From Hirsutella rhossiliensis (taxonomy: Eukaryota > Ascomycota > Sordariomycetes > Hypocreales > Ophiocordycipitaceae), in NCBI RefSeq assembly GCF_020360975.1, contig NW_025408668.1:2914001-2978000 (forward strand): a DNA stretch of 64,000 nt, read 5' to 3'. Below the pieces are notes generated by a model. The model was given only the letters and a program-made list of their open reading frames with translations, was not told the DNA's origin and searched no databases. The position numbers and the translations under genes were made by a program. Positions 1-11,200 of this stretch are shown here, piece after piece (within the stretch, counting starts at the first letter, position 1; each line of letters opens with the position of its first letter).

Positions 1-788
1 TAAAAGGCCTATAATAAAAGTATAAAATAACTAAGCTAAGGGAGCTAAAGTAGTTCTTAAGGATATAAATCCTTTAAAGTAGGTCCTAATAAACTATTTA
101 GCTTACTTAAGACGCTTATATTAATAAGGTCGCTTATAAATTCCTCTTTAATTCCCTTAATAAAAAGCTCCCTTTATTACTTATATTAAATAAAGAGCTT
201 TTACTTAATCTATTCTTTTAAGGTAGGAAGTAAGAGAAATACTAATATTAATAAAAAGTAAGCTCCTTATAGTTTTTAGCTACTTTTATTAAATTAAATA
301 TATCTTTTATAGTCTTTTAACTAGCTAGGTATAATTAAAATCCTAGTATTAAGTACTAAGAAGTAATAAATAGAGCTATCCTTTATCTTTATTTAATAAG
401 ATTATATAGTTTATACTTAAGAAGGTAAGGAAGGAAAATAGCTACTAAAATCTATTTTTATTTAAGCGATTTATCTTTTATATATAATATCTTAGATAAA
501 AAGAGCTTATAAAGGTATAGTAAATCTATTTTTAAAGGAACTATTACTTAGAGAGCTTAAAGTAAGCTACTATTATAACTTTAAGTATAAAGGTAAAGCT
601 ACTAGCTCTTTTAAAAGTATTAAAAAAAGTAATTTTCCTTAGCTAGCTATTAATATCTTTATAACTAAATATCCTATTCTTATTAGCTATAAAATATAAT
701 AATATATAATTTATATAAATTCTTATAAAGAAAAATAGTAATCTATTAACCTAGCTATAGTATATTAATATCTATTAGTATTAGTTAT
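1..788 (+). mobile_element. Copia retrotransposon 3' fragment (RT end and RNase H), RIP-mutated
   Basis: Plus-strand translation gives the end of a Ty1/Copia reverse transcriptase, with an ELKWFLGI-like block near 40-70, followed by the RNase H region to about 780. All of it is broken by TAA/TAG codons. The sequence closely matches 12316-13095 in the neighbouring Copia copy. It runs off the left edge and passes directly into the LTR starting at 789. CpA and TpG dinucleotides are almost absent, as expected after RIP. The family and strand are clear from the alignment to the second copy; nothing here can encode a functional protein. Confidence 0.8.
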
Positions 789-1100
789 TATTGCGAAGTA
801 TAGCTTAATTTCGTAGTTCTTAAAGATATCCCTTAGTAAGATAAACTAAGGAAGCTAAAAACACCTAGTATAAAAGAAGGAAGAAGGAGCTAAAAAGAGG
901 TATAGAAAGGAGGGTAGGGGTATAAATAGAAGTAAAAGTAGTAATAGCTTCCTATAAAGGTAGCGAAAGATAAGACGGATATACTAGTAATAGCTAAAAA
1001 GAGGGGAAAAACTAGTAAAAAGCTTAGTAGTTAAAAGGGTATTAATAGCTTCTTTAAGTAGGATCTTCTTTATTAATTAAGATACTAAATAGGTATAAAG
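789..1100 (+). repeat. Copia LTR, left piece (interrupted by Gypsy insertion)
   Basis: This 312-bp piece matches the start of the LTR at 13591-14080. The remaining 178 bp of the same LTR lie at 8051-8228, and 312 + 178 gives exactly 490 bp, the length of the intact LTR copy. The interruption is the Gypsy element at 1101-8045 together with its duplicated 5-bp target. The LTR begins TATTGCGAAG. Confidence 0.85.
1096..1100. repeat. Target-site duplication of the Gypsy element, left copy (TAAAG)
   Basis: TAAAG immediately left of the LTR is repeated at 8046-8050 immediately right of the second LTR. In the uninterrupted Copia LTR (near 13900) the site is present once. Five bases is the usual Gypsy duplication size. 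Confidence 0.85.
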
Positions 1101-1286
1101 TATTACGGAGTAAGTAGAGGCATATACGTAGGTGCCGTCCGTAGGATAATATTAATAAGCTATATAGAGCTCTTCTATACGCGGCTAGCCCGCCCCTATA
1201 CTTACGGGATCCGGCCCTCTATACGTAACTATACGGCTTAGGCCGCGGCCTAAGCCTATTACCTATAATAGTTAAAGACTCTTATA
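1101..1286 (-). repeat. Gypsy LTR, left (3' LTR in coding orientation)
   Basis: This 186-bp sequence starts TATTACGGAG and ends CTTATA, and matches 7860-8045 along its length. The first dinucleotide TA is the RIP product of the expected TG, and the end TATA fits an original TACA. Confidence 0.9.
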
Positions 1287-1589
1287 TAATGCCCTCCCTC
1301 GAGCGCGGCGTAGCGCTGCCCTATTATCGGCTCCCGTATAATTAGGCCCGTACCGCGGGCTCTTCCCTACCCTTTCCCGTTAATAGGGCCGGCCCTACTA
1401 GCCCTATTATCCCCGCGCCCGTTAGCCCGGGCAGCCGGGACCCGGCTCTATACTCGTCGGCCGGCTAGCCGTTTAAATAGGGGCATAACCTATTATATAC
1501 GCCCCTAGGTAGCCGGCGGCTAGTCTAGACCTACGTAAGCCTTAGGTTGCCCGTCCCCTCTACCTTAGGCAGTATCCTCTACTAAGGGG

Positions 1590-2727
1590 TATATAAGGCG
1601 GCATCCCCCCCTTCCCCCTTCCCTTCCTTCTCTCCCTTCTTTAACCGTAGTAGTAGTATTAATAGGTAAGTTCCGCTCTACCTAAGGCGTTAGTCCGTTC
1701 CTAGCTATATAGGCCGCTCTATTAACGTATACTCGTAGTAGTAGCGGCAGTAGTAACAATAGCCCTAATAATAATAATAACTCTAATTAGTAAGTTCCGC
1801 GCCTTATAGAGCGGGAGGCTGTATTCCGTCGTACTAACTTCCGCGATAGATATATCCGCCTCTCCCTCTTCTACCTCCTCCTTCTCGGAGCATACGGAGT
1901 CGTTCGTCGACGCCGTGCTAGCCGCGGCCGATAACGACTCCGCCGCTGCCGCCGCTCCTACCCGAGCCGCTACTACCGCTCCTACCGCCGCCGCCGCCGC
2001 CTCTACTACGCTATTCGCTCTCACGTCGCCCCTTAGGGTAATAACGCCGTCCCCGCCGCTACCCGTAACGCCCGGCCCCTCGGCCCCCGCCTCCGTCTCC
2101 GCTACCCCTATAAGTCTATAGTTAGGTAAGCGTAATAGACGTTATCCGCTAACCTCCTATAGCATAAGCGCTAGCATAGCCGGCGCCGCCCGCTCGGCCC
2201 CTATATACGTATGCGTCGTAGGCTCGACTACTCCGACTAGGCCGGGCGCCGCCGCGCGGCAGCTGCTACTAGTACGCGCGAGCCGGCCGCGCCTATAGGC
2301 GGCGCCTCCGTCCTACTCGCTGCGGCGTCGGCAGAAGGCCGGCTCGCACGGGCAGGCGCGGGGCTACTAAAAGCGCCGCCGCCGCCGCCGCCTACCGCAA
2401 CCTCCGCGCCCTCGAGCGATAGGGCCTTATACCTAAGTAAGTCCTACTCCTCCGCTCCCTATTTCTGCCTAACGCACCCGGCGCTAGGATACCTCCGTCG
2501 CCTTATCGGCGGTCCCCCTAGCCGTGCCCGCCCCCGCTACCGCCGCTGCCCCTACCGCCGCCGCTAGCCGCCGCCCCTCTACCCTAGGAGCCGCCGCCGC
2601 CGCCGACTAGCTTACGGGCTTAGAGGGCCGCCTTAGCGCCCTAGAGACCGCCGCCGCCGCTAATAAGAAGGAGGAGGCCGACGAGGACGACGATAACGAA
2701 GATAATAATAATAATAAGGAATAGGCC
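1590..2727 (+). pseudogene. Antisense Ala/Pro/Thr-rich open-reading remnant inside the Gypsy element
   Basis: In the region between chromodomain and 3' LTR, the strand opposite to pol shows long stretches of low-complexity but protein-like reading. There is a Ser/Ala/Thr-rich part around 1860-2120 and a leucine-bearing, then strongly acidic end (key residues DEDDDNED) closing with TAG at 2725-2727. Several in-frame TAG/TAA codons look like mutated CAG/CAA. A TATATAAG sequence lies near 1589. This may be an accessory antisense gene of the element or chance coding in GCC-repeat DNA. No family is recognised. Confidence 0.3.
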
Positions 2728-5700
2728 TAGGTAGTCTAAGGGCTCCGCCTCGTAATAAACGCTATTTTTATCTCCGCCTATACTATTACGCTTATATTGC
2801 CTATATTACCGTAACTACCCCCTCCGCTATACTTACTTTATAGTCCTAGCCTAGGCTACTATCGGTAGTCCGCTAGTCCGTCGTTCTTATCTATCGTTCT
2901 AAATAAGGCTTTAAACTTATCGAGGGCTACGGTTCCTATAAACTTATATATAGGTTCCTACGTAGGGTCGAGATACCTACGCTACTTAACGAGGACCTCC
3001 CGGCGTTTCCCCCTACCGACCTTTTTCTAGCGCGCGGCCTATATCTCTTCGACCTTAAACTTATCCTTTCCCTCTACCTCGATTACGGGCGGTTAAGCGT
3101 CCGCTACTTCTTATCTAGGTAGCGGGTTAAAGGAGGCTCTATAAAGGAGGTCTACGTTAATCTTATTATAAACCCCCGTTAGGAGACTATTAAGCTCTAT
3201 AACTTACGGGCTAATAACCCTCTATACTATAAACTTCGCGTATAGCTAGTTAAGCTTCTTCTTTAGCCGTGCTAACCTATAGTTACGGAGGTCTAGCTAT
3301 ACCTTATCTCCTACCGTAAACCTATCTACTAGGGCCTTAGTCTTATTAGCGTGCCGCTCTTAATCTTATGCCGCGGCGGCTATCGCGGATTAGCAATAAT
3401 CCGTAGTCTCCTATAGCTTTCGTACGAACGTAGAGGCGCGGCCCTCCGGTAACGAATTACTATACTGCTCCGCTACTATATCTACGGTAAAGGGAACTAA
3501 TAAGGGTAGTTCGAAGCTATACGTTATAGAGAAAGGGGCTATCTTAATAGAGGTATATAGTCTACTATTTAACGTAAGTTAGGCCGCGGGGAGCTAACGG
3601 TCTTAGTTTACTTAGTTACGGGCTACGACGGCCTATAGGTAAGCCTACGCCTCCTAGTTAACCCTCTCGGGCCCTCTATCGGTCTATAGGTAATATACCG
3701 TGCTAAGTAGCTATATAATCTAAAGTAGCTAGTATAGGTACTACTAAAAGCGGCTAGTCTAATTCGATCCCCTATCGCTTATAATAGAGGCTAGCTAGCT
3801 ATATAAGCGGGCCTAGTACTATAGGAAGCGCTCTACGTAGGACTCTATATCTATAGACGGTATCGGCTCTAATACTATAGACTTATTAAGTCGGTCCTTA
3901 ATTACCTATATATAGCGGTTGCCGCCCTCTATAAGTAGGAGGTCTATTATAAAGTCTATCTATATATACGTATAGAACTAGTCGGGCACCGGAAGCTACT
4001 TAAGTAGCCCCTTAAGCTACGCCCTCTAAATCTTAGTACGGCCGTAGATATCGTAGTTACGGAGGAAGCGGCGAACGTAGTGCTATAGGAGGGGCTAGTA
4101 GAAATCCCTCGCGAGGCCTACTACTATGCCCTGCCTACCTAGGTAGCCTACGATACTAGAGTTATAGATAAGCTAGACTAGCTTCCCTCGGAGCTTATTC
4201 CGTTTATCTAGCTCCGGCGGTCTATCCTTCTCCCTAGCTTCTATAATATATAGCGCGCCCGGCACCTATAGTCTCCCCCGCTAACGTAGGTGCCCCTATA
4301 GGTCGATATAATAGTCGGCTACTTATACCTTTAGCTTTAGCTTTAAATCGAGGCGTCGAGCGCCGGACTTAACGGCGCGGCGTACGCTCTCGTAGGTACG
4401 GTCTAGAGACGATATCCTATCCTATAAGCGCTAGAGGACCTTATCTTAGAATACCCGCGCCGTACGCGCCCCTAGGCTAGTCTATCCCTCCTCGCCGGGC
4501 TAAGGCGAAGGTGCGGGGGAAGGCTTATCCGTTAGCGCCGCGCCTTCCTCTACTAGGGAAGCTCTTATATAAGTCCGTAGCGCTTCTTACGGGATAAGCT
4601 ATAGATCCCGGGCCTCGATATCCGCTCCCGTCGGCTAGTCTTAATCCCTCCGGGAAAGCGTATCTAGGACTACGGAGTCCCGCCCTAGCCGGTACTTAAT
4701 CGAGAAGTTAAAGCGTAAGAGATACTCCGCCTAGCGGGCTTGCCGCTCTAAGAGGTGCTAGCGAGTTATAAAGTACTCGAGGTTCCTATAGTCTATAAGA
4801 ACCTTAAAGCTCTTATAGCTCCGGAGCTCCGCTTATTATTGCTCGAGGTAGCTAATAATCGCTAGTATCTTTTTATCGTAAATAGCGTAGTTCCGCTCCG
4901 CTAGGGTTAGCTTATAAGAGTAAAACGCTACCGGTTACTTCCGCCCGTTTACCTCTTAAGAGAGCGTTCCTCTAAGTGCCTAGCCGCTATAGTCCGCTTT
5001 AACTAACGTAGACCGGTCGAAGTCCTACTAGAGTAGTACTAGGGCTTAAGAGAATAGGTCCTTAAGCGTGCGGAACGCTCCTTCCTATATAGGCCCCTAG
5101 CGAAAGGCGGTCTACTTCCTAGTAATCTCGTTTAAGGGTATTATAATACGGGAGAAGCCCTTAATAAATATCCTATAATAGTTCGCGAACCTAAGGAAGC
5201 TCTGTATGCCTATCTACGTAGTTAGGGCAGCCTAGTCCCGAATCGCCTAGATCTTTATAGGATCCGCCTATATACCTACGCCGGCGTAGATAATAAAGCC
5301 TAGGTACTTAACCTTCTTAACCCCGAATTTATACTTATCTAGGTTAAGGTAGAGCCTATAAAGTTAGAGGCGCTCTAGGACCTTTTATACTTTCCGTATA
5401 TAGTCCTCGTAGGAGCCGCTTATATAGATAAGGATATTATCTATATATATAGAGGCGAACTTATCGAGGAAGTCCTAAAGTACGTTATTAATATAACGCT
5501 AGAAGGTAGCGGGCGCTCCTAAGAGGCCGAAGGGCGTTATAAGCTACTTAAATAAGCCGTAGCGTATATAGAACGCCGTCTTCTACTCGTTACCCTCTAA
5601 GATCTATACCTTATAGAACGCCTATTTTATATCTAGCTTCGTAAACTACTTCGCCTTCGAAAGGTTACGGAGCGTATCCGAGATTAAGGGTAAGGGGTAG

Positions 5701-7859
5701 CGGTCCGGCCTCGTAATTGCGTTTAGAGCCCTATAGTCGCAATAGAACTATATCCCGCCCCCTAGTTTACGTACGAATAGGACCGGCGCTCCTACTTCGG
5801 AGCTACTTACTTAAATAAAACCCTTATCTAAGAGGTCCCTTAGCGTCTTCTTTAGCACTAGTAGTTCCGCGTATAATATACTATATAGCGGTCCGAACGG
5901 TATAGGTAGTTCCTACCCCTTCTTATCGGTGCGGAGTACGATCTTATAGTCTACCCCTAGCTTATACGGGTTAAGCTTATCCGCTTCCTAGGACTTAAAT
6001 AGCGGTAGGAGGTCGTAAAAGCGCTCTAGTATCTACTACCGTAGCTTAGAGGGCGACTTTAGCTTCTTTGCCTAGAGGGCCTTATCGATATCCGCTAAGC
6101 TAACTACGTAGACCGCTGCGTTAGCCGCTGCCCGGCCTTCCTCCCGCTCTAACTATCGCACGGTTCCTATAAAGATAGAGGCAAGGACTTCTCGTGCCGA
6201 GTATAAAGCTCGCACGCCTAGTCCTACGCCTATAGAACCGTCGTCGTAGCGGACCTACCGTTATATAGGCCTAAACTATAGCTTCTTCTAGTATAGAACC
6301 GAGTATAACTCCGTATATAATAACTAGGGTTTCCCGAGGATTAAGGGAAACTCTAGTTAGGGGATTATATAAGCCACGATAAGCTTATAGTAACCGTCGA
6401 CCTCTATAGCTAGCTACGTAATGCCCTTAATTACCGCACCCTCTATCGCGCCTAAGGCGCCCTTTACTCGCCTTAGGGCGATCTTTTCTACCGGTACTTA
6501 TATCTCTCGTATAAGCGCCTCGTTAACTACGGCGTAGTACTAGCAGCCCTCGTCTATAAGGGCGGCGATAGGTAAGGAGTTATTAACTATAACCTATATT
6601 AAAGTAGGCTCCTCTTCTATACGGGCGGATAATTCCTCCTTCTCCTTTACTAGTGCTAGTAATTAGGGCTCCGGAGCCCGTCTTTACTCCGGAGCTACTC
6701 TTTTTCCTCTAGGCCTAAGGGAGCGGAGTCCTCTTCGTCGTCTAAGGTAAGGAGCAGTTCTATCTTCGCTACTTAAACTACTATAGGCCGCTTAGCTAAA
6801 AGGAAGGGGCATTTTAATATAAAGTATATAGACGCGCCGTAACGTAGGTAGCGGCCGTTAGCCTTCCTTTTCCCGATTTCCTCGCTCGTTACTTACTTCA
6901 CCCGCTACTTAAAGAGCGGGATAGTATAGGGGATATTCGAAGATAACTTCTTACCGCGTTTAGCTCGGTCCGTGCGGGTAGCCGATATTAGGGTGTCTCC
7001 GTTAGTGTCGATAGTCGGCTGTTCCTCTTATAGAGGGGCGGTGATCCCGTTACCGCTATACGGCGTGCGCTTATAAAGCTTCTAGAAACGCGGCGTCTGC
7101 TCGTAGCCCTATACTACCTTTATTAACTAGCTTACGTACTCGCTATAGTTAGTAGGTATAATTATAGGGATAAGCAGCTCCTATAGGGCCGGCGTAATCG
7201 AGTTCCGTAACTATATAAGCTTCGCGCTATCTTCCTATACCGTAGTTCCCGCTGCTTATAAGAGCGTTTCTTCGAAGTTAGGGAGGAATTCGCTAAAGGT
7301 CTACCCGTCCCTCTATTTAAGGGTCCGTAGCCTATCCTACGCTTTCTCCCGCTCTTATACGTTGCCGAACGTATATATAAGGTGTTAGAAGAAGTCCTAT
7401 AGGTCGCGTCTACCTCTAGGGCCGCCCTTATCCTAGAATCTAGAGATCCGCCGTATCTAGGGCTCCGGCAGCGTATAGAGGAGCGAATACTACGCTATAT
7501 CACGATAGCCGTTTAGGCCCTATTTCTCGTCTATTATAAACTTCGTCTATAGCCGGCTAGGAAGAAGTAGAAGGACTTAGGCTTACCGTCCTAAGTCGGC
7601 TAGGGAAGCGGCTTCTATATCGGTAGTGCCGCCGCCGTAACCGGTATTGCTAAGGTCGTAGGGGTTAACGCTGGTCTCGTAGACGGCTCCCTTAGTATAG
7701 CGAGAACCTCGTTCTTCTCGCTAGCCGTCGCGCTTCTAATCGCTTCTAGGATAGCTATAATACTTCCTATCCGCCTAGGGGGTAGCGGGGTGCTCCCTTA
7801 GGGAAGCGGCACCCTTTCCGGGGAGATATCTATTAGATCTATTAGTTAATAGCTTATAC

Positions 7860-8045
7860 TATCACGGAGTAGGTAGAGGTATATACGTAGGTGCCGTCCG
7901 TAGGATAATATTAATAAGCTATATAGAGCTCTTTTATGCGCGGCTAGCCCGCCCCTATACTTATAGGATCCGGCCCTTCGTACGTAACTATACAGCTTAG
8001 GCCGCGGCCTAAGCCTATCACCTATAATAGTTAAAGACTCTTATA
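7860..8045 (-). repeat. Gypsy LTR, right (5' LTR in coding orientation)
   Basis: 186 bp, starting TATCACGGAG and ending CTTATA, and the same length as the left LTR. The few differences are mostly transitions, as expected if both copies were mutated independently by RIP. Confidence 0.9.
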
Positions 8046-8050
8046 TAAAG
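8046..8050. repeat. Target-site duplication of the Gypsy element, right copy (TAAAG)
   Basis: Identical to 1096-1100. Directly after it the Copia LTR resumes at 8051. Confidence 0.85.
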
Positions 8051-8228
8051 AAGGACGTTAAATAAAGGAAAGAAAAAGAATTAAGGAAATATAATAATTA
8101 ATCCCCTACCTTAATTACTACTTATATAAGAATTAAATCTCTCTGCCCTACCTATCCGACCCCTTACTTTTAATTTTACCTTTATATACTTTTATATACT
8201 TCTTATATCTCTCTTTACGAGAGTTATA
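8051..8228 (+). repeat. Copia LTR, right piece
   Basis: Matches the last 178 bp of the LTR at 13591-14080, ending GAGAGTTATA. It completes the LTR begun at 789 and is the 5' LTR of the Copia copy that follows. Confidence 0.85.
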
Positions 8229-11200
8229 AGCCTAGGAGGAATAGAATTCTTATACCTTTTAGCTGCTATAAAAGGCACCTTTCTTATATCCCTTATAGCT
8301 TCCTTTTACCCCTCTTACTAAAAAAGCCGATTTTTAACTAACTTTTCTACCCCCTCTCCCTATAATAATATCGAAAAATAACTCTACCGCCCATATAGTC
8401 TATAAGATAATTCTAGTAAAGCCCTAAGATTAAGATAAGTAGGTAAAGGAGCTACGGGCTCGTATAGATAGGACTATCTATAATTTAGTCTTCTCTAATA
8501 AGTAGGACCCTCTTAAGCCCCCTCTTTATCTTAGGGCAACCGAATTTATAGAGGGAGCTTCCCTCTTCTCTAAGCTAACCTTTATATAGTAGAGAGCTTT
8601 TTCTACTACCTTAAGCGACTACGAGAGTCACCGAAAGAAGTACCTCTATAAGACGAAGCTACTAACTATAGTATATACGGCGATAATAAAATCTATTAGT
8701 GCTATAAAGCTAATCTCTCTTTAAGAGGAAGAGACTCTTAGGTAGTAGCTTTTAAAGCTTAAGACCTCGATAGCTCCCTTAAGGGGCTATATAACTAACC
8801 GTATTAAGAAGACTTAAACGGCCTACCTAGGAGCTTTTTCTACTAGGAACCTACTAGCTTCTTCGTAGCTAGCTAAGTAAGAAGAAATCCTTAAAGAAGC
8901 TAACTAATACTTCCTTATAAAAGCTCTTTCCGGCTAATAGCTATAAGATATATCTCTATTAATAAAGCCTATTAGTAACGGTTACTCGACTATCTTTTAA
9001 GAAGCTAGCTAAGAACTAAATAAAGGGCTGCTAGAGTATAATAGTAAGTAGTTTTATTCCTTTATAGCTAGCACTTAACTTAGATAGCTCGACCTATAGC
9101 TGCTATAGCCCTTATTGCTATAGCCCCCGCTACTATAGCTATTACTCTTTTAGCTCTACCTCCCTCGAGAGCACTAATACCGTCTTTAACGGCTGCCCTA
9201 GGCCCGGCCCCGGCTATGTATCTTATTCTAGGTCCGGCCCTAGTCCCGTTAGTTAGACTAGCCCGACTAGTCCCTTAATAGACCTTTTAGTCCGTTAGTC
9301 GAAAAATTAGGGAACTAGTCGAAATCGAACCTCTTCGTTAAAATTAGTAATAAGGGGTAAAAAGGGGGGGTTTTTAAGTAGACCTTCCGGACTAAGATAA
9401 GGATTCATCGAAGAAATAATATATAAGGAGGAATCGACCTACTTACTAAGTAAATAAAAAGCCCTATCGGCTAGAAGACTACTAGTAAGTCGTCGAGGAA
9501 AACCGACCTAAAGGAATTAACCCTTTAAAGAAGCTATAAGAAATAGTATAATAGTCTCTTAAAGAGGACCCCTTATTATAGAAGAAGATAAACGAGATTT
9601 AGGTTACTAAGAAATAGTAACTAATAACGCCGCTACTCTTATTTAAGCTATAAATTCAAGGAAAAATCGTTAGTATTATAAATCCAGCCTTTATCTTCCC
9701 TATAGATTAATAAAGCTAAGACTAACCGTTAGAGCCCTCTAATTATCCCCTACGAAAATTAGCTATCCTTAACTCTAGTACTTCCCTTAATATCTATAAT
9801 ATACTCTTACGATTCTAGTCCTTTAAGAAGGCATAGAGGGAATATCTTATTGCCGGGGAATTAACTATATAGATAGAGGGATATAGAAGGGTAAATTTTA
9901 CGATAAAATTACCTAATAAGTCTATATAAATTCTTCGATAAAAAAGGGTAGCCTTTTGCCCTCGATTTTTAACGAGCTTAATTTCCTTTTACCTTTTTTA
10001 ATAGAAAGGATTCTTCTAGGATACTATGCCTAAGCCTACGAGGCTAGTCTAAAAGAATTAGACTATTAAGCTTATCGAGGAGAAATTTAGTTAATTTATT
10101 CTTAAATTCTAACCTATCCTTAAGAAGGAATCTCTTAAAAAGTTAGCTTTCCTTACTAGGAAGGTAGGTTCTAAGGACCCTTTTTTAATAGCCTAAGGAG
10201 ACGGTCTTCTTTAGCACGTATAACTTAGTTACCTAGGCCCCCTAGCTTTATATAAGCTAGGCTAATAATAAGGCGTATAAATAAAGGGCCTAAAGTCCGT
10301 TAAATATAAATACTATAGCTAAGGAAAGACTAAGAGATAAATTTCTAGATAAACGCTTTTATAGCTAAACTAGCTATATAAGGAAATTTAGGTCGACTAA
10401 ACTAACGTCTCTAAGGACTAGGAAAGCTTTATTAAGGTAATGTTTTTTATAGACGCTTTTTTAGGGATAGTTTTCCCTTATTTTTTATAGACCTACTTAA
10501 GTAAGTATAACTAGTTTACCTTTTAGGACTTTATTAACTAGATAAAATCCTACTTCGGCTATAAAGTAAAGAAGATATAGTCTAATAGAGAGCTATTTAT
10601 AAAGGATATTTTAAATTAGCTTCGAAAAAGGGGCATTTTACCCCTCCTATTAGTACTAAATACTTAGGCCTAGAACGGAGGGGCAGAAAAATTAAGGGGT
10701 GCTATAAAAGAAAGGGCCCGTATAATAAGACTTACTATAAAGCTTCTATACGACCTTTAAAAGGAAGTCGTTAAGACCGCCTATTACTTTTAGAACTAGA
10801 CCCTAAGGGACCCTAGGGGACTAAGGGATTATAGGGACCTAGAGACCCTTTTTAAGACCTAAGGAATAAACTAGAAATTCCCCCTTAAGCTCTTTATAAA
10901 GAAGAGGGCCTCGCTAGCCTACCTTTATACCTATAGCTATAAGGTATACGTAATAACTACTAATATATAGCTAAAAAGGAAGAAGAAAAGAAAGCTTAAT
11001 CCTAGAGCCTTTATTAGTTACCTTATTAGCTATAATTCTATAAATATCTTTTAGATCTAGATTCCTCTTTTATAGAAGGTTATTTCGCCTAAGGATATAA
11101 CTTTTAATAAATCTAGCTTCTTTAATAGAAAGAGGGATTAATAGCCCCTCTTACTCTTATAATATTAGCTAATTTAAAAGATCTAAATTCCCCCTTCCTA

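Larger units (their letters stand above)
1101..8045 (-). mobile_element. Complete Gypsy (chromovirus) LTR retrotransposon, RIP-killed
   Basis: The element is 6,945 bp with two 186-bp LTRs and a 5-bp target duplication. Coding is on the minus strand. A chromodomain-like stretch lies at about 2950-3070, integrase with an HPQTDG-like block near 3650-3710, RNase H further right, and RT at about 5000-5900, including a Y-I-D-N box near 5430-5450 (YxDD with the second Asp changed). Gag should occupy about 6900-7800 but I cannot recognise it. Stop codons occur throughout. It is GC-rich with many CpG, yet nearly lacks CpA and TpG. It resembles the element at the right end of the window in order and motifs. 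About 1.6 kb between chromodomain and the 3' LTR is not explained by gag-pol. Confidence 0.9.

Noticed and set aside
1722..2121. Two overlapping short frames of about 100 and 68 residues on opposite strands
   Set aside because: Not listed as genes of their own. They lie inside the RIPed Gypsy element in GCC-rich low-complexity DNA; the plus-strand one is treated only as part of a possible antisense remnant.
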